DNA of 64,000 nt from Nematopogon swammerdamellus (lineage: Eukaryota > Arthropoda > Insecta > Lepidoptera > Adelidae): the NCBI GenBank assembly GCA_946902875.1, contig OX336339.1, positions 1,420,397-1,484,396 on the forward strand. Direction: 5' to 3'. The notes under the pieces are model-generated. The model saw only the letters and a program-made list of their open reading frames with translations, was not told where the DNA came from and searched no databases. Of the stretch, positions 55,376-64,000 are shown piece after piece. The position numbers and the translations under genes were made by a program. Within the stretch, counting starts at the first letter, position 1, and every line of letters begins with the position of its first letter.

Positions 55376-55918
55376 TTAATGTAATGCGGTATGGCTGGCT
55401 GAGTCGCAGAGGCCAAAGCACATTTTTTTTTATGGAAACTGACACGGTTGGCTACATCACCTACAACTTCCGTGATGTCACCCATAACACCAATAAATAA
55501 ATCTGAAATCTGAAATCTGAACTAGGTGCCATGTCAGTGCTTCCCCCTTTGATCGTGCCGGCTACACTGAACTGGTCGGAAAACACAAACTATTTACATA
55601 GCCGTTTCGACCGACGTTTCATTCATTGCGGTGGTATCAACCCGGGCGGGTTGAACCCTACCACCAAGTAAGATTAGGAGGGAAGGGACCTATATCACTA
55701 GCCAATATCACCACCGAGAAGGTAGTGTCATAACGGAGACTTGCCTGGATTGTTGGCTATACTCTGGACAGAGGAGAACACAGCCGAGGCTGCTCTGCGG
55801 CCATAATCGAACCCCGGATCTCCTCATGAGCAAAGAGTTTGTATTACGTCGCTGCACAAACTCTTTGCTCATGAGAAGCTGACGACGCCCAGACCACCAC
55901 TCGGCCACCCGTGAATTT
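55376..55918 (-). mobile_element. SINE S2 split by SINE S1
   Basis: S2 tail at 55376-55422, S1 insertion (minus, tail and body) at 55423-55693, rest of S2 at 55694-55918. The S2 head region contains a small hairpin (CTCATGAGCAAAGAGTTTGT mirrored at 55827-55879). Confidence 0.75.
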
Positions 55919-55964
55919 TTTAGGGTACCGTATCCGGTATGGGACCCTATTACTAAGCGTACGC

Positions 55965-55996
<32 letters not shown>

Positions 55997-56114
55997 CGTC
56001 CGTCCGTCTGTCTGTCCGAGGGTTGTATCTCTTGAACCGTAATAGGTAGCCCGTTGAAATTTTCACAGAATATGTGTTATCATGGCCGATATAACAACAA
56101 ATAATAAAAATAAG

Positions 56115-56260
56115 AAAAAGTAAAAAGTCCAGTTCAGTGTAGCCGGCACGACCGAAGGGAAGCGCTGACGTGGCACCAAGTTCACCCGGTGTTATGGGCT
56201 GACATCACGGATTTTGTAGGTGATGTAGCCAACCGTGTCAGTTTCCATAAAAAAAAAATC
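56115..56260 (+). mobile_element. SINE S1, tail fragment
   Basis: GTCCAGTTCAGTGTAGCCGG ... GTGTCAGTTTCCAT plus As. Confidence 0.75.
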
Positions 56261-56509
56261 ACGGTGGTTCCCATAGAAGAAACCAAAAAAGTGTATGCGC
56301 GCGCGCCATCTACCGAATAGTGCGTGAAGCATTTTAGCTAATCATGACATTTTACTAATATGAAGCATTTCATAACACGCCATAGATGGCGCGAGTGGCG
56401 CTAACCATGGCATGGCGATTAGGAACCCTCGGTGCGCGAGTTCGACTCGCACTTGGCCGGTTTTTTTATGGATAGCGCGACATGTGGCCTCGTTTCACCT
56501 ACAAGTAGC

Positions 56510-56770
56510 AGAGAGCGTTTCAACTAAAAGTTCCCTTCACCGCTATGTTGGCTCCACTGTCAGTGTCACTGTCAGTGCTTAAATTCGTGTTACCAGATTG
56601 TGAAGATTATATTACCTAATAATGTTATCGGTATTTACCATATAATAAATACGGTAAATTCCGATAATTACAGGTAAATCTGTACACATAGCAACCCTCA
56701 ACCCTGTTTTGACAGATAGACAGTGGAGCCAACATAACGGCGAAGGGAACTTTTAGTTGAAACGCTCTCT
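56510..56770. repeat. Foldback element next to a ceramidase splice donor
   Basis: Arms 56510-56566 and 56718-56770 (GAGAGCGTTTCAACTAAAAG, CCAACATA(A/G)CGG mirrored), with partly palindromic AT-rich DNA inside. The right arm ends 15 bp from the exon at 56786. Confidence 0.85.
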
Positions 56771-56785
56771 AGCAAGCGTACTCAC

Positions 56786-56956
56786 AAAAGTGGCATGCAC
56801 GCTGTCGCCACGCCTGATGTACTCGGCCAGCGGCTGGAGTACGCACTCGCCGAAGGACCTGCCGAAAGGCGACGAGTCCAGCACGACCGGAGTCACCAGC
56901 GTGATGGTGCCGTCCACGTTGTCGGTCGGCAGCGGGCCGGGCTCCACGTCGCTGTT
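56786..56956 (-). CDS. CDase: Neutral ceramidase exon (third from end)
   Basis: Acceptor TTGCCCACAG|AACAGC, donor GCCACTTTT|GTGAGT, phase 0 at both ends. It encodes NSDVEPGPLPTDNVDGTITL, VTPVVLDSSPFGRSFGECVL, QPLAEYIRRGDSVHATF. The family signature is D..P.GR(S/T)FG..LQP...Y..GD.V...F, seen complete. Confidence 0.94.
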
Positions 56957-57414
56957 CTGTGGGCAATAAACTCTTCTGAAAATCTGTGATCCTGGTGGCT
57001 GTGAATGGGGCCACCGAATCAATACTAATAATAAATCTGTAAGGGATAAACTGACACGGTTGGCTACATCACCTACAACATCCGTCATGTCAGCCCATAA
57101 CACCGGGTGAACTAGGTGCTATGTCAGTGCTTCCCTTCATTTCCTGTCGGCTACACTAAACTGGACGGAAAACACGAACATATTTACTACACTGACGGCA
57201 GTGGACAGGAAAACGGAGTGTGGGAAGACCACCCACCAGGTGGGACGACGGCATTAAGTACGTCGGCGGAAAGCAGTGTTTCCTTACCGCTGAAGACCGG
57301 GTAGACTGGAGGAAAATTGGAGAGGCGTAGTGCAGCAGTGGACGCTTACACGCTGACTGACTGACTGACTGATGGATAAGGCATGTTGGCCCAGTGATGG
57401 ATGCACGGACAAAC

Positions 57415-57510
57415 CTCGAAAAGAGCTCTCGTGAGTTCGGAGAACTTGGAGAGGTAAATGTCCAGCGTGTTTGGACCGTAGATAGTGGACGCTCCTTCGT
57501 ATCTCTGCAC
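57415..57510 (-). CDS. CDase: Neutral ceramidase exon (fourth from end)
   Basis: Acceptor TTCTCTCCAG|GTGCAG, donor CTTTTCGAG|GTTTGT, phase 0. It encodes 32 residues, VQRYEGASTIYGPNTLDIYL then SKFSELTRALFE. The RYEGASTIYGP(N/H)TL block is almost invariant in the family. Confidence 0.95.
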
Positions 57511-57599
57511 CTGGAGAGAAAACAAGTGCAATTTGTGGGCTTAGCTTGCGTATAGATAAACCATGTAATGTACTTCCTCAAAGAAAGTAACGTTCAGTA

Positions 57600-58556
57600 A
57601 CCTAAAACTGTATTACCTCCGTCAATGTAAAGTAAAAACCTAAAAAACAAAAAGCAACTTTTGTTTCTTAACTGGATGGACAAGTATGTATGTATGTATA
57701 TTTATTCGTACATAATATTCTTTATATTAAGTATTAGTAATTTATATGTAGTAGCACATGTATGGCTTGTATTTTACTAGCATGTAGGTACTTATAAAGC
57801 TAAGCGCAAACTGGCGCGATCAAGGATCAAGGCGATTACGGCGGTGGCGATGACGGTGGCGATCAGATAGGTTATATACAATTGTGTGTGCAAGCGCACA
57901 CTGGCGCGGTCGATCGCTGCACGCGTGCGGCCAGTGCGCGGTCCGAACGCGGCGGTGGCGATCAGATCGCGCCTGCAGCATCTGATCGCGTGATAATCAT
58001 AGGAACTGACGAAAGGATGGAGGAAATAATTATAAAGGAGGTCTACAATCACTAAAATTCTATACAATACTGCTCACGCGGAATAAAAAAAAAGTAAAAT
58101 TTAAAAAAGTAAAATAAAGTAACAAAATTAAAAAAAAAAAGTAAAATTTCTTTTGTAGTTAAAAGTACGAAAATTACGAAATTACGCAACCAACGCGGCA
58201 CCACCGCCGTCGAATCTGAACGCTCTGATCTGCGCGACTTTTGAACGCCACCGCCACCGCTACATAGGCCGCCACCGCTATGATCGCCACCACCGCGCCA
58301 GTTTGCGCTTAGCTTTATATGTATAGTTAATAAGTATTCTTATTATTATTTTATCTTCAATTCTCACGCTCAACTCATTTGCAACTACCTACTTACATTC
58401 CACTATATTATCGAATCTCAAACACCCAAAGGTTGACTGTAAGAAATCTCTGTAAGGGATAACTCCACCTTTGCACCTTATGTAAATTTTCCAATGTATT
58501 TGTTACTGTTTAATGTTTACTGGAGCAATAAAGAATTTTCTATCTATCTAACAATA
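57600..58556 (+). mobile_element. LINE family A tail split by a GC-rich MITE
   Basis: LINE A 3' sequence runs 57600-57796 and 58316-58556 (TGGACAAGTATGTATG; GTTGACTGTAAGAAATC; AATAAAG; TCTA run). The insert 57797-58315 separates the halves at TATA. Confidence 0.8.
57797..58315. mobile_element. 519-bp TIR MITE
   Basis: Termini AAGCTAAGCGCAAACTGGCG and its inverse, TSD TATA (57793-57796 and 58316-58319). The inside is rich in GGCGGTGGCGAT / ATCGCCACCGCC, partly mirrored. No ORF; superfamily not assigned. Confidence 0.85.
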
Positions 58557-58559
58557 AAC

Positions 58560-58770
58560 CTTCTCGAAGAGAGTAAGTAAATAAGGGCGAGGCCGAAGGC
58601 CGAGCTTCGTTCGCGTAAACGATATTATATTCTATCGAAGAAAGCAAGTCATTAAGGACGAGAACCGAAGGCGGAAGAAGGTTTATCGTTTACCTGAAAG
58701 CAGCTCGGCCTTCGGCCTCGAGCTTAGTTTTCTTTCTCATTCCTCAAGAAGGTTTATTGTTTACCAGAGT
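58560..58770. repeat. GGCCTTCGGCC-type palindrome repeats
   Basis: Three units with (A/G)GGCCGAAGGCCGAG or CTCGGCCTTCGGCCTCG and AAGAAGGTTTAT(C/T)GTTTACC, related to the internal tandem units of the Helitron-like element at 274-640. The left half is inverted relative to the right. Confidence 0.7.
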
Positions 58771-59180
58771 TTTTATATTTTACTTACTTAGCGTTCGCCC
58801 GACTTCTATGTATGTAATGTATGTAAACGGAAATTATTTCAACTTTTTAAGGGTCTGGGGTTTTTTTTTTTAAATTGGTAACCAAACTTTTATTTCAAGC
58901 TTTAAAAAAACCGCATCAAATAGCTCCATCCGTGAGACGTTATTTTTTATTACTTCATACATAATTACTTTAATACTTGACACTAACATAGCTAAGAACC
59001 ATTTCTAATAAAAAAAACCGCATCCAAATCAGTTCATCCGTTTGGAAGTTCCCATGTCACAGACAGACAGACACACAGACACACAGACAGACGGACAGAC
59101 GGAGGCGTCAAATTATAACACCCCTCCTTTTGCGTCGGGGGTTAATAGTCCAGTCGACATGTCGAAAAAAGGTGGGGTAA

Positions 59181-59527
59181 CTGGAAAGTATTCCGAAGTT
59201 AATGAACCTTTTACAGATTGTTTGAGGGTACACTAGGAATACTATCCTAAGTTTTCGACCTCGATGACCCTGTGCTACACAAGTTAGCACAGGGTCAGCC
59301 CGGGCACAAGGTGGGCAGCCAAGGGGGATCCAAGTGAAGCAGTCAGTAGAAGACGCCGATGTAATGATTGTGGAGACTGCTGTCTCAGCTGCTGACAAGT
59401 ATGATGGTGTCGTCATAACAGGGGAAGACATATATCTTCTGTTGCTTCTCACTGCTGTGGGTTCTTCCAAAAAGAATGTTTATTAAACAAGCTGTAAAAG
59501 TTTCATTAACTTCGGAATACTTTCCAG
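59181..59527. mobile_element. 347-bp TIR element carrying a PIN/FEN-like gene fragment
   Basis: About 36-bp TIRs (CTGGAAAGTATTCCGAAGTT and inverse at 59492-59527), TSD GTAA (59177-59180 and 59528-59531). Inside, a plus-strand frame (about 59333-59485) reads VKQSVEDADVMIVETAVSAA, DKYDGVVITGEDIYLLLLLT and stops. Confidence 0.75.
59333..59485 (+). pseudogene. Fragment of a PIN/FEN-like protein gene
   Basis: About 50 codons with the pattern DAD..IV.TA..A....VVITGEDIYLLLLL, which resembles the acidic nuclease core (GxDxDLLxLL) of a large insect family of uncharacterised proteins. One of the usual acidic positions reads Tyr here (EDIY). No start or end; captured and dead. Confidence 0.5.
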
Positions 59528-59689
59528 GTAAAAGTACATAACTGCTGGACTATTAAAAACAATACACTACGTATGAAAAACGACGTTTTATAAAGCCAAA
59601 TAAATTCCGGGTTCTGAACTTCTGACTACATAGGTAATAAATTGACATGTAATAAATTGAAGTATGAAGTGCGGAGTCCAGAACATTTT

Positions 59690-60030
59690 TTTCCGTCTAC
59701 AACATACATACACACACCCCCACACGGCGTATCCTGACAATCGGGGTAAGCAGAGTAATCGGTGTTGTGCTACAAGTATTCTGGTAAACTACAGCACAAT
59801 ACCGACCACCACGTTTAGCAAAGTATTCGGACAAGATAACTCAGCTCGGGCTGTACTTGCTGTAAGGCCTGCTGCCAGACTCGGTAGTGGAAACAGCGTG
59901 CCGAGGTGAGAGGTGGCTAGCCTGTCGCACTTATGCACGGCATCTTGTCCTTATCCCTTAGTCGCCTTTTACGACATGCACGGGGAGAGTTACAGTGGGG
60001 CTATTCTTATTAAGTACCGGCCCCGCACAC
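59690..60030. repeat. Interspersed repeat family E, longest copy
   Basis: GGTAAGCAGAGTAATCGGTG, TTTAGCAAAGTATTCGGACA, GGTGAGAGGTGGCTAGCCTG, AGTCGCCTTTTACGACATGC and AAGTACCGGCCCC. Recurs in part at 24475, 45590, 51390, 54880 and 62635. Confidence 0.6.
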
Positions 60031-60077
60031 AGTTCTGACTAATAGTTGCGAAATCTTAGGAGCGCTAAAACACCAAC

Positions 60078-60305
60078 CTGATACTCCTCAAACGTAGTGA
60101 TGTAGTGAGTGTAGTCGTTAGTCAGGCCTGCCAGCACCGGTCGAGCTCGCTGGGTGTACTCCTGCGCAGTGGCAGCGACCACATCGCGCACACGTCTCCC
60201 GGACATCGTGGTGAACTCGCCAGGCAGACCGACGATGAGCAGCTCTCCCAGCCGCAATATCGACATTGAGATGATGGTCGGGTGCCACGCTATGGGGAAA
60301 GTGGA
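60078..60305 (-). CDS. CDase: Neutral ceramidase exon (fifth from end), metal-site region
   Basis: Acceptor CAATTTTCAG|TCCACT, donor GAGTATCAG|GTTGGT, phase 0; 76 residues. It begins STFPIAWHPTIISMSILRLG, then GLPGEFTTMSGRRVRD and LTNDYTHYITTFEEYQ. By family knowledge the Glu of PGEFT and a Tyr of the TNDYTHY block belong to the zinc-binding active site. Both are present, so the enzyme is probably functional here. Confidence 0.95.
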
Positions 60306-60481
60306 CTGAAAATTGTGTGAGAAAAAAATTACTTCCCTTGCCACTTAACACGCGTAACAAACATACAAATTTCTCTTTCCGCCACTCACCTAGCAGTTAT
60401 CATACCCCAAAGGTACCCTGTTAGAAAATGCCTAGAGGCATTAAGTGTTACCTTTTGCCCATATTCTATTTGAGTGCAATA

Positions 60482-60506
60482 AATATATATATATATATAT
60501 ATATAC
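60482..60506 (+). repeat. (TA)n microsatellite
   Basis: Twelve TA units after AATGAGTGCAATAAA-type sequence. Confidence 0.9.
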
Positions 60507-60539
60507 ATACTTAACAGGTTTTTATTATTTATTTATTTT

Positions 60540-60967
60540 TCATGGAAACTGACACGGTTGGCTACATCACCTACAACATCCGCGATGTTAACCCATAAAA
60601 CCGGGTGGCGTATATCGAGTGGGGACGTTTTGAAGTAGCATTTCGACATAGGCCACCGGGTGAACTAGGCGCCATGTCAGTGCTTCCCTTCATTTCATCA
60701 ATCGGCTACACTGAACTGGACAGAAAACACGAACTATTTACATAGCCGTTTCGACCGACGTCTCGCTCAGTGCGGTGGTATCAGCCCGGCCGGGATAAGC
60801 CCTATCACCTGGTAAGGTAAGATGGGAAGGGACCTACAGTTTAACGTGGAATCCGAACCACGGTCAGCCTCCAACGGTCGAGCGGTCACCCATCCAAGTA
60901 CTGACCGCGCTTAGGGTTGCTTAACAACAGTGGACCGACCGCACCACTGAGCTATCGAGGCTGACAA
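60540..60967 (-). mobile_element. SINE S1, full length with internal insertion
   Basis: The tail CATGGAAACTGACACGG is at the left and the head (GAGCTATCGAGGCTGACA inverted) at the right. An extra 69 bp (GCGTATATCGAGTGGGGACG ...) lies between two copies of CCGGGTG(A/G). Confidence 0.8.
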
Positions 60968-61149
60968 GTACTTGATTGTTGCCGGCGTTCTCGTGAGATG
61001 AGGGATGGACAGACGGGATGGTCACTGCTCACATTGGCACTGCCCTTCCACATATCACGCAGTGGGTAGCTGCGTTCGTATACTCATTTTACACCGATTG
61101 GTGAGATTTTTTCTTATTTTTTTTTATTGCTTCCGGACTGGGTGGCTCT

Positions 61150-61480
61150 ACCAGAGATCGAAGCCTCAGGCGCAGCCAATTTCACCGCTGAGGAGGTGCC
61201 AGTCCGGCTTGGAGGTGGACTAATGTCGCTGGGGAAAGGCTATTAACCCGCGATTTGAAGATCCGTGGATTGTAGGAGTGGGGAAAGATATTCCCCGGGA
61301 GCCCGCTCCACACCTTTGCAGAGTGCGGCACAAGAACGATTTAGAGAATCGTACAGTTCGAAGAACTCTTCTGTCGACTACAAAGGGGTGTCCCGCGAGA
61401 GTATAGCGGGTTTGGCGAAGGCGAACAGGAGGAGGAGGGATAAGGGAAGCAAGTTCGTCAGATAAGTACAGCGTTCCAAA
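61150..61480 (-). mobile_element. LINE family D fragment
   Basis: Same sequence as 48930-49560 without the nested insertion (CAGGCGCAGCCAATTTCACC ... AGGAGGAGGAGGGATAAGGG). Confidence 0.75.
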
Positions 61481-61489
61481 GACAGACAG

Positions 61490-62090
61490 ACAGACAACGG
61501 GCGTAGGCTCAGTAATAAATAACTATCCGTCTCTGTTTGTAAGCGGAATGGTTGGGTACACCACGTTACAGAACAGGAGGGGAGTGCATAAATCCTTTAG
61601 TTCTTGGTTTGATCACGCTCCATGTCCCTAACAAATAACCTCGTGCTCGGAATCACAGACTATTCGCACTAAGGCGGATTCGTACCGTCCACTATCAGCA
61701 GACTCCGGTACCTCGGGCGTTGAACTGGCTCAATGGAATGGTGGCTAAACTGCCAGAGCTGGATATCTTCAACTGTAACCTCGGTGACTGTAACCGTAGG
61801 CAGTTTATAAAACTAGCCACAGAATATTTGAAACAGACTAATTTATAAATTAGGTACTGTATATATTATGTTATCTTTATCTTATTTATCATTTATTCGT
61901 TTATTTACACATTATTAATTTTTTTATATTAATTTTACAAATAAAACCTAAATCTAAAATTAATACAATATAACAAAATGGAATTATTATTATCATATTA
62001 TTAACCTAACCTAAGAATTAGACATGTTATCTGTAAATAGGAGATTTTTGAGTAAATAAATAAATAAATAAATAAATAAATAGCATCTCG
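61490..62090. other. Ceramidase intron, with LINE end and (ATAA)n
   Basis: 61700-61850 may be the 3' end of a LINE (YLRALNWLNGMVAKLPEL-like frame, no clear family). 62053-62083 is an (AAAT)n run. No exon is seen. Confidence 0.4.
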
Positions 62091-62144
62091 TACGACAGAT
62101 ACGGAACGCTATAAAAAGAGAACAAGCCAGGCTATAATGCTCAC

Positions 62145-62348
62145 CCTGCCCGTAGCAAGTAGGATGGGTTTTGGGCCATGACACTCGTGGTCCTCCTCAG
62201 TCGGCTCTCCGAGGAAGTCCCTGATTTGGTCAAGCAGTGGGTTGCCGGTGGTGTCGCCCTGGGTGATGTTGAGCGCCGACGCGCCGTCCGTCGTGCCGGC
62301 TGCGAAGCTGAAGCCCATTGCTGGTACGCATCCGGTTACCATTTCGTC
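62145..62348 (-). CDS. CDase: Neutral ceramidase exon (sixth from end)
   Basis: Acceptor GAATTTATCC...CAG|GACGAA, donor GGGCAGG|GTGAGC, phase 0; 68 residues. It encodes VPAMGFSFAAGTTDGASALN, ITQGDTTGNPLLDQIRDFLG and CHGPKPILLATGR. The PA(M/L)G(Y/F)SFAAGT.DG and QGD..GNP blocks are diagnostic. Confidence 0.96.
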
Positions 62349-62393
62349 CTGATTTTGGATAAATTCAACGCTTACATTTGAAGGCTTGAAAGC

Positions 62394-63040
62394 TTTTTTT
62401 TTTGACTGACACGGTTGGCTATATCACCTAGAACATCCGTGATGTCAGCCCATAACACCGGGTGAACTAGGTGCCATGTCAGTGCTTCCCTTCGGTCGTG
62501 CCGGCTGCACTGAACTGGACGAAAAACACCAACTATTTATATAGCCGTTTCGACCGACCTTTCATTCAGTGAGGTGGTACCAACCCGGGCGGGTTAAACC
62601 CTACCACCTAGTAATATAAGAAGGGAGTCATATCCCTTAGTCGCCTTTTACGACATACACGGGGAGAGATGCAGTGGGGCTATTCTTTTAAAGTACTGGC
62701 CCCATACGGTACAAAAAGCTGCATTGTTTCACCTAGAAGTTTTTTTAAAATGTAATCCGTTATGGGTGGCTGAGTCGGAGGGGCCAAAGCACATGCTCCG
62801 ACCAGTTAGTATATCAGTTCCGAGAAGGTAGGTGCCATATTGGAGAATTTCCTGCATTACTAGCTATACTAGCTAGAGGAGAACACAACCGAGGCTGCTA
62901 TGGCGGCCATCTTACATTCAGTACGGTGGTGCCAACTCAGTCGGCTACAATTTGAGCCTACCACCTAGTAAGGGGCAAGGGAAGGGACCTACAGTTTTAC
63001 ACCGGTTCCAAACGGTGAAAAAAAGCAGGTGTAGGCAGGT
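62394..63040 (-). mobile_element. SINE S1 and SINE S2 fragments joined by family E
   Basis: 62394-62628 is an S1 tail and body, 62632-62706 family E, 62748-63030 an S2 tail and body whose head is lost at GGTGTAGGCAGG. Confidence 0.7.
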
Positions 63041-63059
63041 AAATTTTGTCGTCAGAAAA

Positions 63060-63380
63060 AATATGACTAAAAATAAATTGATGATTTTTAGAAATCTTTT
63101 CTGTATGTATGTGTGTATGTTCCTCCATACTCTATTCTATGAAACTTAGTACAAGCCATAGAGAAATAATATACGGGTGTAAGATAATATACTATGGTAC
63201 AAGCTCATTTGACTATACCAGACACAGGATAGGCTAAATAAAATTCAGTTCCGGTTATGCTAAGATGTGGCTCCCATACAAACCGAATTGTTCCGCTCGC
63301 CGAAATAAAGGTACGGTAGCAGGACTTTTTTCTTTTTAAATACGAATTTCACGCGAGCGAAGCCGCTGGCAAAAGCTAGT
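63060..63380 (+). mobile_element. Helitron-like element
   Basis: GACTAAAAATAAATTGATG ... TTCCTCCATACTC ... GATAGGCTAAATAAAATTC, ending GCGAGCGAAGCCGCTGGCAA, AAGCTAGT. It ends 34 bp before the next exon. Confidence 0.65.
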
Positions 63381-63413
63381 TATAAATAAAACGATAGACA
63401 ATTGGTAACTTAC

Positions 63414-63533
63414 CAAATCGAAGGTTCTAGTGATAGGGTTGTATTTGGGCACAACTTGTTCCGGCATATTCACGAACTGATGCACCGATCCTATGTACTC
63501 GGACAATTCTTCTCCAGGCGAGTTGAGTATTTC
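63414..63533 (-). CDS. CDase: Neutral ceramidase exon (seventh from end; first seen here)
   Basis: Acceptor TTTATTTCAG|GAAATA, donor TTCGATTTG|GTAAGT, phase 0; 40 residues: EILNSPGEELSEYIGSVHQF, VNMPEQVVPKYNPITRTFDL. It matches the ..SAHQWVDM segment of known ceramidases. The nucleophile motif (NxGDVSPN) and the signal peptide must lie in exons beyond 64000. Confidence 0.92.
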
Positions 63534-63621
63534 CTGAAATAAATAAAAATACTAATTTCATTTTATCTCGAATGAACTGATGTTGAGAAGGCACCTGTAT
63601 GTATATAGGTACTGTATAAGG

Positions 63622-63798
63622 CACCGGGCGAAACGTCTATGTAAATATTTCGTGTTTTCCGTCCAGTTCAGTGTAGCCGACATGAAATGAAGGGAAGCAC
63701 TGACATGGCACCTAGTTCACCCGGTGTTATGGGCTGTCATCAGCACGGATGTTCTAGGTCATGTAGCCAAACGTGTCCGTTTCCATAAAAAAAAATTT
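63622..63798 (+). mobile_element. SINE S1, tail fragment
   Basis: GTCTATGTAAATATTTCGTG ... GTGTCCGTTTCCAT plus As; in the ceramidase intron. Confidence 0.75.
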
Positions 63799-64000
63799 GC
63801 AGCATCAGCTGTGTTTTCCTCTGGGCCAGTAAGGCCATCAGTTCACACGGAAGTTTTCGATATTATGACACTTTGTCGAAAGTTATATTAGTCGACCGGA
63901 TAATGTGCTTAGTTCCCTCTAACTAAATCACCCATATATAAATCCCCGTCCAAGTTTTTTGGAACCTCAGTCATCGTTGTGTTTTGGCTGGAAAATCATC

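Overview
The window is animal nuclear DNA, most likely from a moth or butterfly (Lepidoptera). The evidence is split genes with GT-AG introns, no operon structure, and a dense load of repeats: Helitron-like ends (GCGAGCGAAGCCGCGGGC then CTAGT), tRNA-headed SINEs, RTE and jockey/CR1-type LINE remnants, and foldback elements. The order-level call rests on remembered repeat motifs and is an inference.

Two host genes are present and converge tail to tail. The first, on the plus strand, is the axonemal TPR protein CFAP70 (TTC18). I built it by hand from 17 coding exons spread over about 41 kb (11933-52509). All junction phases agree and the sum is 2877 nt, a predicted 958 aa plus stop. The second, on the minus strand, is a neutral ceramidase (CDase/ASAH2 family). 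Its last seven coding exons lie at 63533-54143 and encode the C-terminal 414 aa; the 5' part, including the catalytic serine motif, lies beyond the right edge.

Region by region. 1-14115 is a near-perfect tandem duplication with a unit of about 7744 bp. It carries CFAP70 exons 1 and 2 in both copies, and its junction at 6371/6372 cuts the gag start of a gypsy-type retrotransposon. 13949-18135 is that Ty3/gypsy element, with 132/129-bp LTRs, TSD TACGT and one in-frame stop in pol, inserted in the 3' tail of a LINE. 18-32 kb is CFAP70 introns with a 580-bp hexamer satellite, SINEs, hairpins and LINE pieces. 32.6-33.8 kb is a minisatellite made from the 3' end of exon 8 and its splice donor. 34.7-38.4 kb is a three-level nest: a SINE split by a TIR transposon (8-bp TSD) that itself holds an RTE-type LINE. 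42.1-43.2 kb is a tandem array of the TPR exon 12: one partial and five full copies separated by identical 23-nt spacers. Three copies are open and the others carry a TAG. 46.4 kb has a 267-bp foldback ending 15 nt before exon 15. 52.5-54.1 kb is the gap between the two genes. 54.1-64 kb is ceramidase exons among SINEs, a GC-rich MITE and a TIR element carrying a fragment of a PIN/FEN-like gene.

The two genes have no evident functional link: one is axonemal, the other is sphingolipid catabolism. The most unusual content is the exon-12 array, the exon-8-derived minisatellite, the duplicated 5' end of CFAP70, and SINEs whose tRNA-like head contains a 5S rRNA-like segment.
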